A DNA stretch of 64,000 nt from Gammaproteobacteria bacterium (lineage in GTDB: Bacteria; Pseudomonadota; Gammaproteobacteria; JAJPIJ01). The position numbers were made by a program, and so were the translations under genes. The stretch lies in assembly GCA_022071965.1 (NCBI GenBank), contig JAJVIQ010000004.1:124001-188000 (forward strand), given 5' to 3'. Shown here in pieces: positions 1 through 7,256 of the stretch (position 1 is its first letter; the number at the start of each line of letters is the position of its first letter). Below the pieces are notes generated by a model. The model saw only the letters and a list, made by a program, of their open reading frames with translations. It made no database searches and was not told where the DNA came from.

Positions 1-1229
1 TCGATCTCGGTGGAGGTCTGATCGCCAGCCACCGCGCTGTTCACTTCCTTGTCGATGTTGTTGTACTCGGCCACCAGCTTCAGCCAGGAGGTGAGGTCGT
101 GGTACACACCGACGGTCCACATCTCGTTGGTGACGTCGTTGAACACCAGTGCTCCGGTGGAGTCCGTGTCGCCGTCCTGGCTGGATTCGCCATACGACAT
201 GGCGACCTTGGTGCCCTGGCCGAAGTTGTAGGCGCCCTGGACATAGAAGCCGTCGTTATCGGCCGCGTTACAGGTGCCGGTAGCGATGACGCAATTGACG
301 CCCTGAGACAGGATGCCGCCTGCGCTACGGCCGTCACCGAGGTTCTTCAGGCCGATGCCGAGCGCCTCGCCGGTGTAGTAATAGCCGGTCAGCGCGAAGC
401 CCATGTAGCCGACCTCGCCGCCGACGTCCACGCCCCAGCTCGTCACGGAGTCGTTGGTGACGGTGTCGTCCATCTCCTGCCAGGTGCCGCCGCCCCACAG
501 CAACAGGTTGCCGTTGGTGAAGCTGGTGGCATAGGAGACCTCACCCTCGAACTTCGGGACGCTGGTCTCGAAGTCGGCGCTGCCGGTCGGCTCCTGAGGA
601 TCGAACAGGCCGACCTCCGCCTTGAAGCCGTTGATGCTCGGCGTGGCGTAGGAGAAGCGCGTACGGAACTCGGGATAGACGTAGCCGATGCCGATGCGGC
701 CCAGGGTCGTGCCGCCGTTGTCGACGCCCAGCGGGTCACCGACGCCGAACAGGGTCTGGTCGTGCAGGATCGCCTGACGGCCGAAGAGGCCCAGCGTACG
801 GCCGAAGCTCACGGTACCGAAGCTGCCCGCGACGTTGGCGACGACTTCACGCATGTCGATCGCGCTGCCGCCCTTGTCGTTGAAGGTGTGCTTGTCGCTG
901 GAGGAGTCCGGCGCGAAGCTGATACGCGCGGTACCGGTCAGGCCATTGACCGTCGGGCTCTTGATGTTGGTCGAGAAGAACGCCGGCAGCAGGCCTTCCT
1001 GCAAGTGCGAGGAGGTGCCATTCGTGCCGTTGTCGGGCACCGTGGTGCTGACGCCACCAGCGGTCGTGGTGGTGGTCTCGAAATCGTAATAGTTGTAGAA
1101 GAGGTTGATGTTACCGTCGAAGCTCACTTCCCAGCCGTTGTCACCACCCACAACGACGACGGCCCCGGCCGAGGACGCCATCGTTGCAGCGGCGATGGCG
1201 GCTGCAATCTTGCTCATGCGAAATTTCAT
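1..1229 (-). CDS. Outer-membrane porin, 3' end missing
   Basis: The minus strand is open from an ATG at 1229 to the left edge (409 codons, no stop), so the C-terminal part lies outside the window. It begins with a signal peptide (MKFRMSKIAAAIAAATMASS, cleavage near AGA) and continues with a Gly/Asn/Tyr-rich, alternating beta-strand sequence starting near DGNINLFYNYYDF. This is typical of general trimeric porins (Porin_4 type) that let small solutes cross the outer membrane. AGGAGG at 1237-1242 sits 7 nt upstream of 1229 and fixes this start over the in-frame ATG at 1217. Many GGG/SFG turns and acidic loops fit a barrel. The substrate cannot be read from the sequence. Its position next to PQQ alcohol-oxidation genes suggests, but does not prove, a role in substrate entry. 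Confidence 0.85.
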   Translation of the reverse strand, partial: MKFRMSKIAAAIAAATMASSAGAVVVVGGDNGWEVSFDGNINLFYNYYDFETTTTTAGGVSTTVPDNGTNGTSSHLQEGLLPAFFSTNIKSPTVNGLTGTARISFAPDSSSDKHTFNDKGGSAIDMREVVANVAGSFGTVSFGRTLGLFGRQAILHDQTLFGVGDPLGVDNGGTTLGRIGIGYVYPEFRTRFSYATPSINGFKAEVGLFDPQEPTGSADFETSVPKFEGEVSYATSFTNGNLLLWGGGTWQEMDDTVTNDSVTSWGVDVGGEVGYMGFALTGYYYTGEALGIGLKNLGDGRSAGGILSQGVNCVIATGTCNAADNDGFYVQGAYNFGQGTKVAMSYGESSQDGDTDSTGALVFNDVTNEMWTVGVYHDLTSWLKLVAEYNNIDKEVNSAVAGDQTSTEI

Positions 1230-1795
1230 TGTTGTTCCTCCTAACGGAAGTTAACCCAGTAACGTTAAAGCTTAAGCTTTAAGCGCTTCCCCCTAACCTG
1301 CCCTGTGGGCTTCCCCGGAGCCGCTAGAGGTTCAAACGCGTATCCCTTGCGAGGACATCCGCGAATTTAGTGCATCGGCTGGACGAAAGCAAGCTTTAGC
1401 GCAACATATATTGGGTCGAGGTGGGGCCAAAAGTTGCGGCGATGCCACATACCGTACGGACATGTCGACCCTGCCTGGTGCGCGAGCAGTGGGTCAGCGG
1501 GGGGCGCGGGGACGGAGTTGCCCGGTCTTCGGCGAGCGGACCGGCGCGAGCGATGCGGCCGTGGCGACGGTCCGGACGGGGCCGAGGATCGACGAGGAGG
1601 CGCCGGTCCGGGGAAATCGCCCTGAACGGTCGTGGCCATATGGCCTCTAATGGCCATGCCGGGGGATGGAAAAGCTCGCGGGAAAAACTCCCGAGCTGCC
1701 CCGTCGATCTTATATGTGTGCCGCGTGATCCATTAAAGTCCCTGCCGTGGCGGGTGGCAGGGGCCACGACAGCGTGAGCGAGAGAGGAGGGCACG
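1230..1795. other. 566-bp divergent intergenic region, no gene
   Basis: This gap separates the leftward porin from the rightward binding-protein gene and must hold both promoters. Short open frames on both strands lack ribosome sites and family resemblance. Apart from the palindrome at 1265-1282 no site was recognised. Confidence 0.6.
1265..1282. promoter_or_regulatory. 18-bp perfect palindrome upstream of the porin
   Basis: TTAAAGCTTAAGCTTTAA is a perfect palindrome ending 36 nt before the porin start. It is AT-rich within GC-rich DNA, so it may be an operator or overlap the porin promoter. No regulator is assigned. Confidence 0.4.
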
Positions 1796-2620
1796 ATGAA
1801 GCAAGAGAGTCGGGCAGTGTGTGCGCTGCTGTCGGTGTGGCTGACCGCCGGGATGGCCTTGACGTCCGCCGTTCGCGCGGCGGATGCCGACGAGGTCGAG
1901 ATCCTGTTCGTCGGCGACCAGGGCCGCTCCGCGTGGGAGGGCGCCTCCCAGGGCCTGATCGAGGCCAACCTGCAGGGCAAGTTCCTCGGCAAGACCTTCA
2001 GGCTCACCCAGCTCCCGGGGGCCGGGGAGATCCTCAAGGAGTCGAAGCCCGCCGCCGTGGTGGTGGCCGGCGATGCCACCACGCTGCGCCAGGTGGCCGA
2101 CACGCTGCCCGGGGTCCCCGTGTTCAACGTCGGCCTCGATGACGACGCGATACGCCAGCAGTGCGGCGGCAACATCCTGCACGTCCTGCCCAGCCAGGCG
2201 ATGAAGCGCGACGCGCTCTCGCAGTGGAAGACCAAGAACCCCGAGTCCGATGCGCGCGCGCTCGCGTGGCACAGCAGCGCGAAGAAGTACTCCGGCACGC
2301 AGCTCAACGACCGCTACATGAAGTCCTTCGGCAAGCCGATGGATGACGAGGCCTGGGCGGGCTGGGCCGCGGTGAAGATGCTCGCGGATACCGTTGTCCG
2401 AACCCAGAGCAGCGATCCTGGCAAGCTGCTGGATTTCCTGCGCAACGATCTCGAGTTCGACGGCCAGAAGGGCGCGGACATGAGCTACCGCAAGAACGGC
2501 CAGCTTCGACAGCCCATCCTGATCGTGGAGGGCGGCAAGGTGGTCGGCGAGGCGCCGGTCGTGGGCGTCGCGCAGAGCATCGAGGACCTCGACAGCCTCG
2601 GCAATGTCGAGTGCAAATAG
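1796..2620 (+). CDS. Periplasmic binding protein of PQQ alcohol-oxidation systems (copy 1)
   Basis: The protein has 274 residues with a signal peptide of about 29 residues ending in VRAA. AGAGGAGG at 1783-1790 sets the start. The mature part has the look of a periplasmic binding protein of the branched-chain amino-acid/ABC type and matches the family known from PQQ-dependent alcohol dehydrogenase systems, often found with a YVTN propeller protein. Landmarks are PVFNVGLDDD near 110-119, LHVLPSQAMK, WAGWAAVKML near 190, and LEFDGQKGADM near 220. No ABC permease or ATPase is adjacent. A lipoprotein propeller gene follows 52 nt downstream, then xoxF. A paralogue lies at 10221-11069. The ligand is unknown. 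An alcohol, a metal chelate or a scaffolding role for the dehydrogenase are all possible. Confidence 0.8.
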   Translation: MKQESRAVCALLSVWLTAGMALTSAVRAADADEVEILFVGDQGRSAWEGASQGLIEANLQGKFLGKTFRLTQLPGAGEILKESKPAAVVVAGDATTLRQVADTLPGVPVFNVGLDDDAIRQQCGGNILHVLPSQAMKRDALSQWKTKNPESDARALAWHSSAKKYSGTQLNDRYMKSFGKPMDDEAWAGWAAVKMLADTVVRTQSSDPGKLLDFLRNDLEFDGQKGADMSYRKNGQLRQPILIVEGGKVVGEAPVVGVAQSIEDLDSLGNVECK

Positions 2621-2672
2621 ACGCGGCGCCGCTTTCGAACAAGAAATCCAATCAACGAGGAGTAGAACAGTG

Positions 2673-3830
2673 ATGAAGAGACTCACCCTGGCAGTGCTGA
2701 TGCTCGCCGCGCTTTCGGCGTGCTCGGAGAAGAAGCAACCGGAATCGGCGGCCACCGGGCCGGCCGAGACCCAGCAGGCCGCGCCCGCGGCGACGGAGGC
2801 CCCGGCCTCGGCACCGGAGGCATCCGCGGCCACAGCGCCGGCGACCTCTGCCGCAGAGACACAGGCATCCGCGGCCGCGGCGCCGGAGACGTCCGCGGCA
2901 GAGACCCAGGCCGCCGCTGCTCCGGCTGCCGCCGGCGGGCCTACTGGCCGCGTCTTCGTGACCAATGAGAAGGGCAATTCCGTCTCCGTCATCGATCCGG
3001 CGACCAATGCGGTCATCGGCACCATCGACGTCGGCATCCAGCCGCGCGGCATCGGCAAGTCACCCGACGGCAGCGAGATCTACGTGGCGCTCGGCGAGGA
3101 GGGGAAGATCGCGGTCATCGATCCGAAGGAGATGAAGCTGGTGCGCAAGTTCGATTCGGGCCCGGATCCGGAGGCCTTCGGCGTGCACCCCGATGGCAAC
3201 ATCTACATCTCGATGGAGAACGACGCCAAGGCGGCGGTGTACAACCCGAAGACCGGCGAGCAGATTGCGCTCGTGGACGTCGGCCTGGAACCGGAGGGCG
3301 TGGCGGTGTCGCCGGACGGCAGCAAGGTCATCGTCACCAGCGAATCCACCAACATGCTGCACGTGATCTCCGTGCCCGATCACAAGCTCGTCGCCAACAT
3401 CCTGGTCGGCTCGCGGCCGCGCGCCGCGACCTTCTCCAAGGATGGCAAGTGGGCCTATGCCTCGGCGGAGATTGGCGGTGAGGTCAAGCGCGTGGACATG
3501 ACGACCTACAAGGTCGACAAGGTCACCTCGATCGGCGAGGAGGATGCCAAGCCGAAGGACGTAATGCTGAGCAACGATCAGAAGACGCTGTACGTGGCCG
3601 GTGGACGCGCCAACAAGATCTTCATCTTCGATGCGGAGAGCATGGCGCTCAAGGGCAGCATTCCGGTCGGCAACCGTGTATGGGGTCTGGCGCTGAGCAA
3701 GGACGGCAGCCGCCTCTACACCACCGACGGCGGCAGCGATCAGATCTCGGTGATCGATACGGCGAAGAACGAGGTCATCGCGACCATCCCGGTCGGCAAG
3801 GCCCCCTGGGGCGTGGTCGTCGACGATTAG
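2673..3830 (+). CDS. YVTN-repeat beta-propeller lipoprotein, PQQ-catabolism associated
   Basis: The protein has 385 residues. The start at 2673 is chosen because it gives a lipoprotein signal (MKRLTLAVLMLAALSAC, lipobox LSAC) and has an ACGAGGAG site 10 nt upstream; an upstream in-frame ATG at 2604 overlaps the previous gene. After the cysteine comes a low-complexity Ala/Glu/Thr/Pro linker to about residue 90, built from repeats of ETQA- and SAA-like units. Then comes a propeller of repeats of the form GSEIYVALGEEGKIAVIDP, VAVSPDGSKVIVTSES and GLALSKDGSRLYTTDGGSD, ending with VPVGKAPWGVVVDD-like sequence. The family occurs with PQQ-dependent alcohol-oxidation operons. It is probably anchored at a membrane face in the periplasm and may be a partner of the binding protein upstream or of the dehydrogenase. 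Function is not established. Confidence 0.85.
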   Translation: MKRLTLAVLMLAALSACSEKKQPESAATGPAETQQAAPAATEAPASAPEASAATAPATSAAETQASAAAAPETSAAETQAAAAPAAAGGPTGRVFVTNEKGNSVSVIDPATNAVIGTIDVGIQPRGIGKSPDGSEIYVALGEEGKIAVIDPKEMKLVRKFDSGPDPEAFGVHPDGNIYISMENDAKAAVYNPKTGEQIALVDVGLEPEGVAVSPDGSKVIVTSESTNMLHVISVPDHKLVANILVGSRPRAATFSKDGKWAYASAEIGGEVKRVDMTTYKVDKVTSIGEEDAKPKDVMLSNDQKTLYVAGGRANKIFIFDAESMALKGSIPVGNRVWGLALSKDGSRLYTTDGGSDQISVIDTAKNEVIATIPVGKAPWGVVVDD

Positions 3831-3962
3831 CTGGCTGCCATTGCACCCCCTTCTTCGACGGGAGGCGCGGTTTCCCCCTTGGAGAAGGAGCATGAGTGAT
3901 CTCGCTCGCACTGCCCGAGACCAGATGGCGGTGCGGGCGGGCGGTGAACAGGCAGGCAACTC

Positions 3963-3983
3963 GAGGGCGCCACCGGCGCCCTC
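3963..3983. terminator. Stem-loop after the propeller gene
   Basis: GAGGGCGCC-ACC-GGCGCCCTC is a perfect 9-bp stem with a 3-nt loop, 133 nt after the propeller stop. It lacks a clear T-tract, so termination or mRNA stabilisation are both possible. Confidence 0.45.
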
Positions 3984-4061
3984 TACATTCGAGAAAGAAC
4001 TTCAACTCCTGCGAAGAATCGATGATCGTTCAGGCGATTACATCGCCATCTTGATGCCGAA

Positions 4062-4470
4062 TCAGCCGCCGATCTGCGCGCCGGCGCCGAAGAAGCGGTT
4101 GTCGGTGCAGTCCGCATTGGTGACGAAGAGCCCGAATGGTCCGCCGCGGACCTCGCCGAATCGAGCGCTGCGGCGGTCGCGATTGCACGTTGACGGGGTT
4201 ATTCTCCGCCGCCGCGCCCACGTCGATGACGTCGGTTTGCCCGAGACTTTCCGCCTCACTGGCGCCTGCCGTGTCCGGCACGACGGCGAATGCCGGGGCG
4301 AGGCCGCCCACAGCGTGTGCGGCAGGGCATGGTTGAGTGCCGAAACCCAATGAATCCTCCTGCCGTTGTTGCGGTTCCTGATACCGGCAGCGTGTTGTTC
4401 TCGAGCCTGAATCCGGAAGGAAAAAAAGGGAAATTGAGGGCAGGAAGAGGTCCCGGCACGCCTGGGATGT
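4062..4470 (-). pseudogene. Possible decayed exported-protein gene, frame-broken
   Basis: Three minus-strand frames in succession carry protein-like stretches: NNTLPVSGTATTAGGFIGF, then AVGGLAPAFAVVPDTAGASE followed by QTDVIDVGAAAENNPVNV, then GEVRGGPFGLFVTNADCTDN up to a stop near 4062. Joining them needs two frame changes, near 4355 and near 4165. The composition (small residues, Cys pairs) suggests a secreted protein. No family was recognised. Chance or sequencing error are both possible, so this is a weak call. Confidence 0.25.
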
Positions 4471-4967
4471 AACAGCCCGGCGAACCGATGAACCCACGGC
4501 GCACCATCGCCACGTCGCGAGGGTGCAATGTGATTAGTCCGGTCTGGAAAGTGGACCGAATCAGGACAATCCGGAAGTGCATGGGAGGAAAAAAGCCTGT
4601 ACACGATCGGGAAAACATCCCCCTGTGCCCTGTGCATATTGAATAGCCTTCGCGTCTGAATTCTCATAGGCACTCCCGGCCGCGATGGCAGAAAAATTAC
4701 GAATACTCCGGCCCGGGGGTGACCACGAGGGCAGGAATCGCGAAAGCGCATGAGGTCATCAAGCGGAGGAGTCTTACACCGTGGCGCACCTTCGTCCCGT
4801 ATGTCCGCTTTCATTCCGGCGCGAACTTTACGTGTCTGCCTTCCAGGCCGTGCCGCGGTGTTCGAATGACGATCGAGGCGCCCTCATCCTGGGGTGCGGG
4901 GTTTTCCCTTCGTGTCTCGCTGGTCTCCGGGGCGCTTGGGGTCGGCAACGGCAGCGAGATCAATCCA

Positions 4968-4982
4968 GGTTAACTGTTAACC
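4968..4982. promoter_or_regulatory. Perfect palindrome GGTTAAC-T-GTTAACC before xoxF
   Basis: A 7-1-7 perfect inverted repeat is centred about 40 nt upstream of the xoxF ATG. Its location fits an operator overlapping or just downstream of the promoter. The adjacent NarL-type regulator (12462-13124) is one candidate binder, but nothing in the sequence proves that. Confidence 0.45.
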
Positions 4983-5015
4983 GTGTCTATGTACGAATAA
5001 TCAAAGGAGGAGGTC

Positions 5016-6905
5016 ATGCCAAGACTTAAGAGCAAATGGGTATTCGCGGCCCTCTCGTTGGCGGTACCGAGTGTGGTATTCGCGAACGAAAGCGTCGAGA
5101 AGCTCATGAAGAACCCGAACTACTGGGCCTTCCCGGGGTTGAACTACTGGAACTGGCGCTACTCCTCGCTGGACCAGATCAACACCTCGAACGTGGACAA
5201 GCTGCAGGTGGCGTGGACGTTCTCCACGGGCCGTCTGCAGGGTCACGAGGGCGGCCCGCTGGTGCTGCCGGCAGAGGCCACGGGCCGTAGCAACGACACG
5301 CTGTACATCCACTCCGCGTTCCCGAACGACGTGTTCGCCATCGATCTGGATACCCTGGAGATCGTGTGGGAATACGATCCGATCCAGGAGGAGAGCGTGC
5401 AGGGCGTGCTGTGCTGCGACAACGTCAACCGTGGTCTGGGCTACGGCGACGGGATGATCTTCCTGCAGCAGAACGACACCACGCTGGTGGCGCTGAAGGC
5501 GGGCACGGGCGAGAAGGTGTGGGAGATCAAGAACGGGGATCCGAAGCTGGGTCAGACCAACACCAACGCCCCGCACGTGATGAAGGACAAGGTGATCACC
5601 GGCATGTCGGGCGCGGAGTTCGGGGTGCGTTGCTGGCTGAACGCCTACAACATCAAGGACGGCTCGCTGGTCTGGCGCGCCTACTCGATGGGCCCGGACG
5701 GCGACATCCTGATGGATCCGGAGAAGACCACCTCGATGCTCAAGCCGGTGGGCAAGGACTCTTCGCTGAAGACCTGGAAGGGCGATCAGTGGAAGATCGG
5801 CGGCGGCTCGACCTGGGGCTGGTGGCCGTACGACAAGGAGGAGAACCTGCTGTACTACGGCACGGGCAACCCCTCGACCTGGAACCCGACGGTTCGTCCG
5901 GGCGACAACAAGTGGTCCATGTCCATCATCGCGCGTGACGTCGACACCGGCATGGCCCGCTGGGCCTACCAGATGACCCCGCACGATGAGTGGGACTACG
6001 ACGGCATCAACGAGATGATCCTCGTGGACATGAAGGTCAAGGGCAAGGACCGCAAGGTCCTGGTGCACTTCGACCGCAACGGCTTCGGCTACACGCTGGA
6101 CCGTGTCACCGGCGAGCTGCTGGTGGCGGAGAAGTTCGACCCGGCGGTGAACTGGGCCACGCACGTGGACATGAAGACCGGCCGTCCGCTGGTGGTGGAG
6201 TCGAAGTCGACGCACTCCGGCGGCGAGGATACCGTCTCCAAGGACATCTGCCCGGCGGCGTTGGGCACCAAGGATCAGCAGCCGGCTGCCTACAGCCCGC
6301 TGACGGGTCTGTTCTATGTGCCGACCAATCACGTTTGCATGACGTATGAGCCTGTCTCCAACCCGCTGTACGAGGCCGGCAAGCCGTACGTGTTTGCGAA
6401 CCTGACGATGTTCCCGGCCGGCAAGGTGTGTACCGCGGCAGGTCCCGCAACCGGCACGCCCGTCACCGCCAACGAATGTGCCAACAACGATACGGCGGAC
6501 AACATGGGCAACTTCATCGCGTGGGATGCCGACGCAGGCAAGATCGTCTGGTCGATCCCGGAGCGGTGGTCGGTGTGGTCGGGCGTTCTGACGACCGCCG
6601 GCGGCATCGCGTTCTACGGCACGCTGGAAGGCTGGGAGAAGGCGGTGGACCAGAAGAGCGGCAAGCTGCTGTGGAAGCACAAGGCGCCCTCGGGCATCAT
6701 CGGCAACACCCACACCTGGGTGCACGGCGGCAGGCAGTACATCGGCGTGCTGTCCGGTATCGGTGGCTGGGCCGGTGCGGTGGTCGCGTTCCGCAAGGAG
6801 AGTACCGCTCCGGATGAGTGGGCGCTCGGCGCGGCCGGCGGTTATCGCGCTCTGAGGAGCGTCTCGAAGAACGGCGGCGTGCTGATGGTCTATGCGCTGC
6901 CGTAA
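5016..6905 (+). CDS. xoxF: XoxF-type PQQ-dependent methanol/alcohol dehydrogenase, predicted lanthanide enzyme
   Basis: The protein has 629 residues with signal peptide 1-23 (ending VVFA) and is exported to the periplasm. It oxidises methanol or another primary alcohol with PQQ and passes electrons to a cytochrome c. Visible features are the vicinal disulfide C133-C134 over [12 protein letters not shown], propeller tryptophan-docking segments, and HDEWDYDG with catalytic Asp327 and a second Asp at 329. In this family an Asp two residues after the catalytic one coordinates a lanthanide; Ca2+ enzymes (MxaF) have Ala there. Length and a C-terminus ending YALP match XoxF rather than two-subunit MxaFI. 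AAAGGAGGAGG lies just upstream of the ATG. No cytochrome xoxG or xoxJ follows; a strong terminator ends the unit. PQQ is presumably supplied by the pqq operon at 24.5-28 kb. Confidence 0.95.
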   Translation: MPRLKSKWVFAALSLAVPSVVFANESVEKLMKNPNYWAFPGLNYWNWRYSSLDQINTSNVDKLQVAWTFSTGRLQGHEGGPLVLPAEATGRSNDTLYIHSAFPNDVFAIDLDTLEIVWEYDPIQEESVQGVLCCDNVNRGLGYGDGMIFLQQNDTTLVALKAGTGEKVWEIKNGDPKLGQTNTNAPHVMKDKVITGMSGAEFGVRCWLNAYNIKDGSLVWRAYSMGPDGDILMDPEKTTSMLKPVGKDSSLKTWKGDQWKIGGGSTWGWWPYDKEENLLYYGTGNPSTWNPTVRPGDNKWSMSIIARDVDTGMARWAYQMTPHDEWDYDGINEMILVDMKVKGKDRKVLVHFDRNGFGYTLDRVTGELLVAEKFDPAVNWATHVDMKTGRPLVVESKSTHSGGEDTVSKDICPAALGTKDQQPAAYSPLTGLFYVPTNHVCMTYEPVSNPLYEAGKPYVFANLTMFPAGKVCTAAGPATGTPVTANECANNDTADNMGNFIAWDADAGKIVWSIPERWSVWSGVLTTAGGIAFYGTLEGWEKAVDQKSGKLLWKHKAPSGIIGNTHTWVHGGRQYIGVLSGIGGWAGAVVAFRKESTAPDEWALGAAGGYRALRSVSKNGGVLMVYALP

Positions 6906-7256
6906 GGTGGCGACGCCGTTTATCTAGTCAGAGGTGCAGGGAATGGAGCCCGGTGGCTGCAACGGCCACCGGGCTCTTTGTTGTCATGATGCCAGGCGAC
7001 CGACCATGCGATGCGGTTGAATCGGCGGCTCGACCGGGTGAAGGCCTGGATTTCGGCATCGCCCGCCGATGCCTGCTCCAATCGGGGTTGACATCACTTT
7101 CAATCGATCACGGCGCGCGGGCACCCTCCATTTTTCCTGAAAACGTATAGGAAAATGTCCCGACGACCCGAAAAAGGGTACCTCGTCCGTCCAGGTCCGG
7201 TAACATCCTGCCCTGCAGTCACAACACTGGTTTCTCAAAAGCATTCGGGGGGAGTC
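6906..7256. other. 351-bp gap between xoxF and the receptor gene
   Basis: It contains the xoxF terminator and then about 270 bp with no gene. The receptor promoter should lie here; AT-richer sequence at 7120-7170 is a candidate but no exact -35/-10 pair is claimed. Confidence 0.5.
6946..6984 (+). terminator. Rho-independent terminator after xoxF
   Basis: A 12-bp stem (GAGCCCGGTGGC at 6946-6957 with GCCACCGGGCTC at 6965-6976) and a 7-nt loop are followed by TTTGTTGT. It lies 40 nt after the xoxF stop and implies a monocistronic end. Confidence 0.85.

Larger units (their letters stand above)
3831..5015. other. 1.2-kb intergenic region upstream of xoxF
   Basis: No intact gene is supported here. 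The region holds the stem-loop at 3963-3983, the possible decayed minus-strand gene at 4062-4470, an AT-richer tract around 4420-4700, and the palindrome at 4968-4982 close to the xoxF start. Its length is unusual for this compact genome and leaves room for a complex xoxF promoter. Confidence 0.6.
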
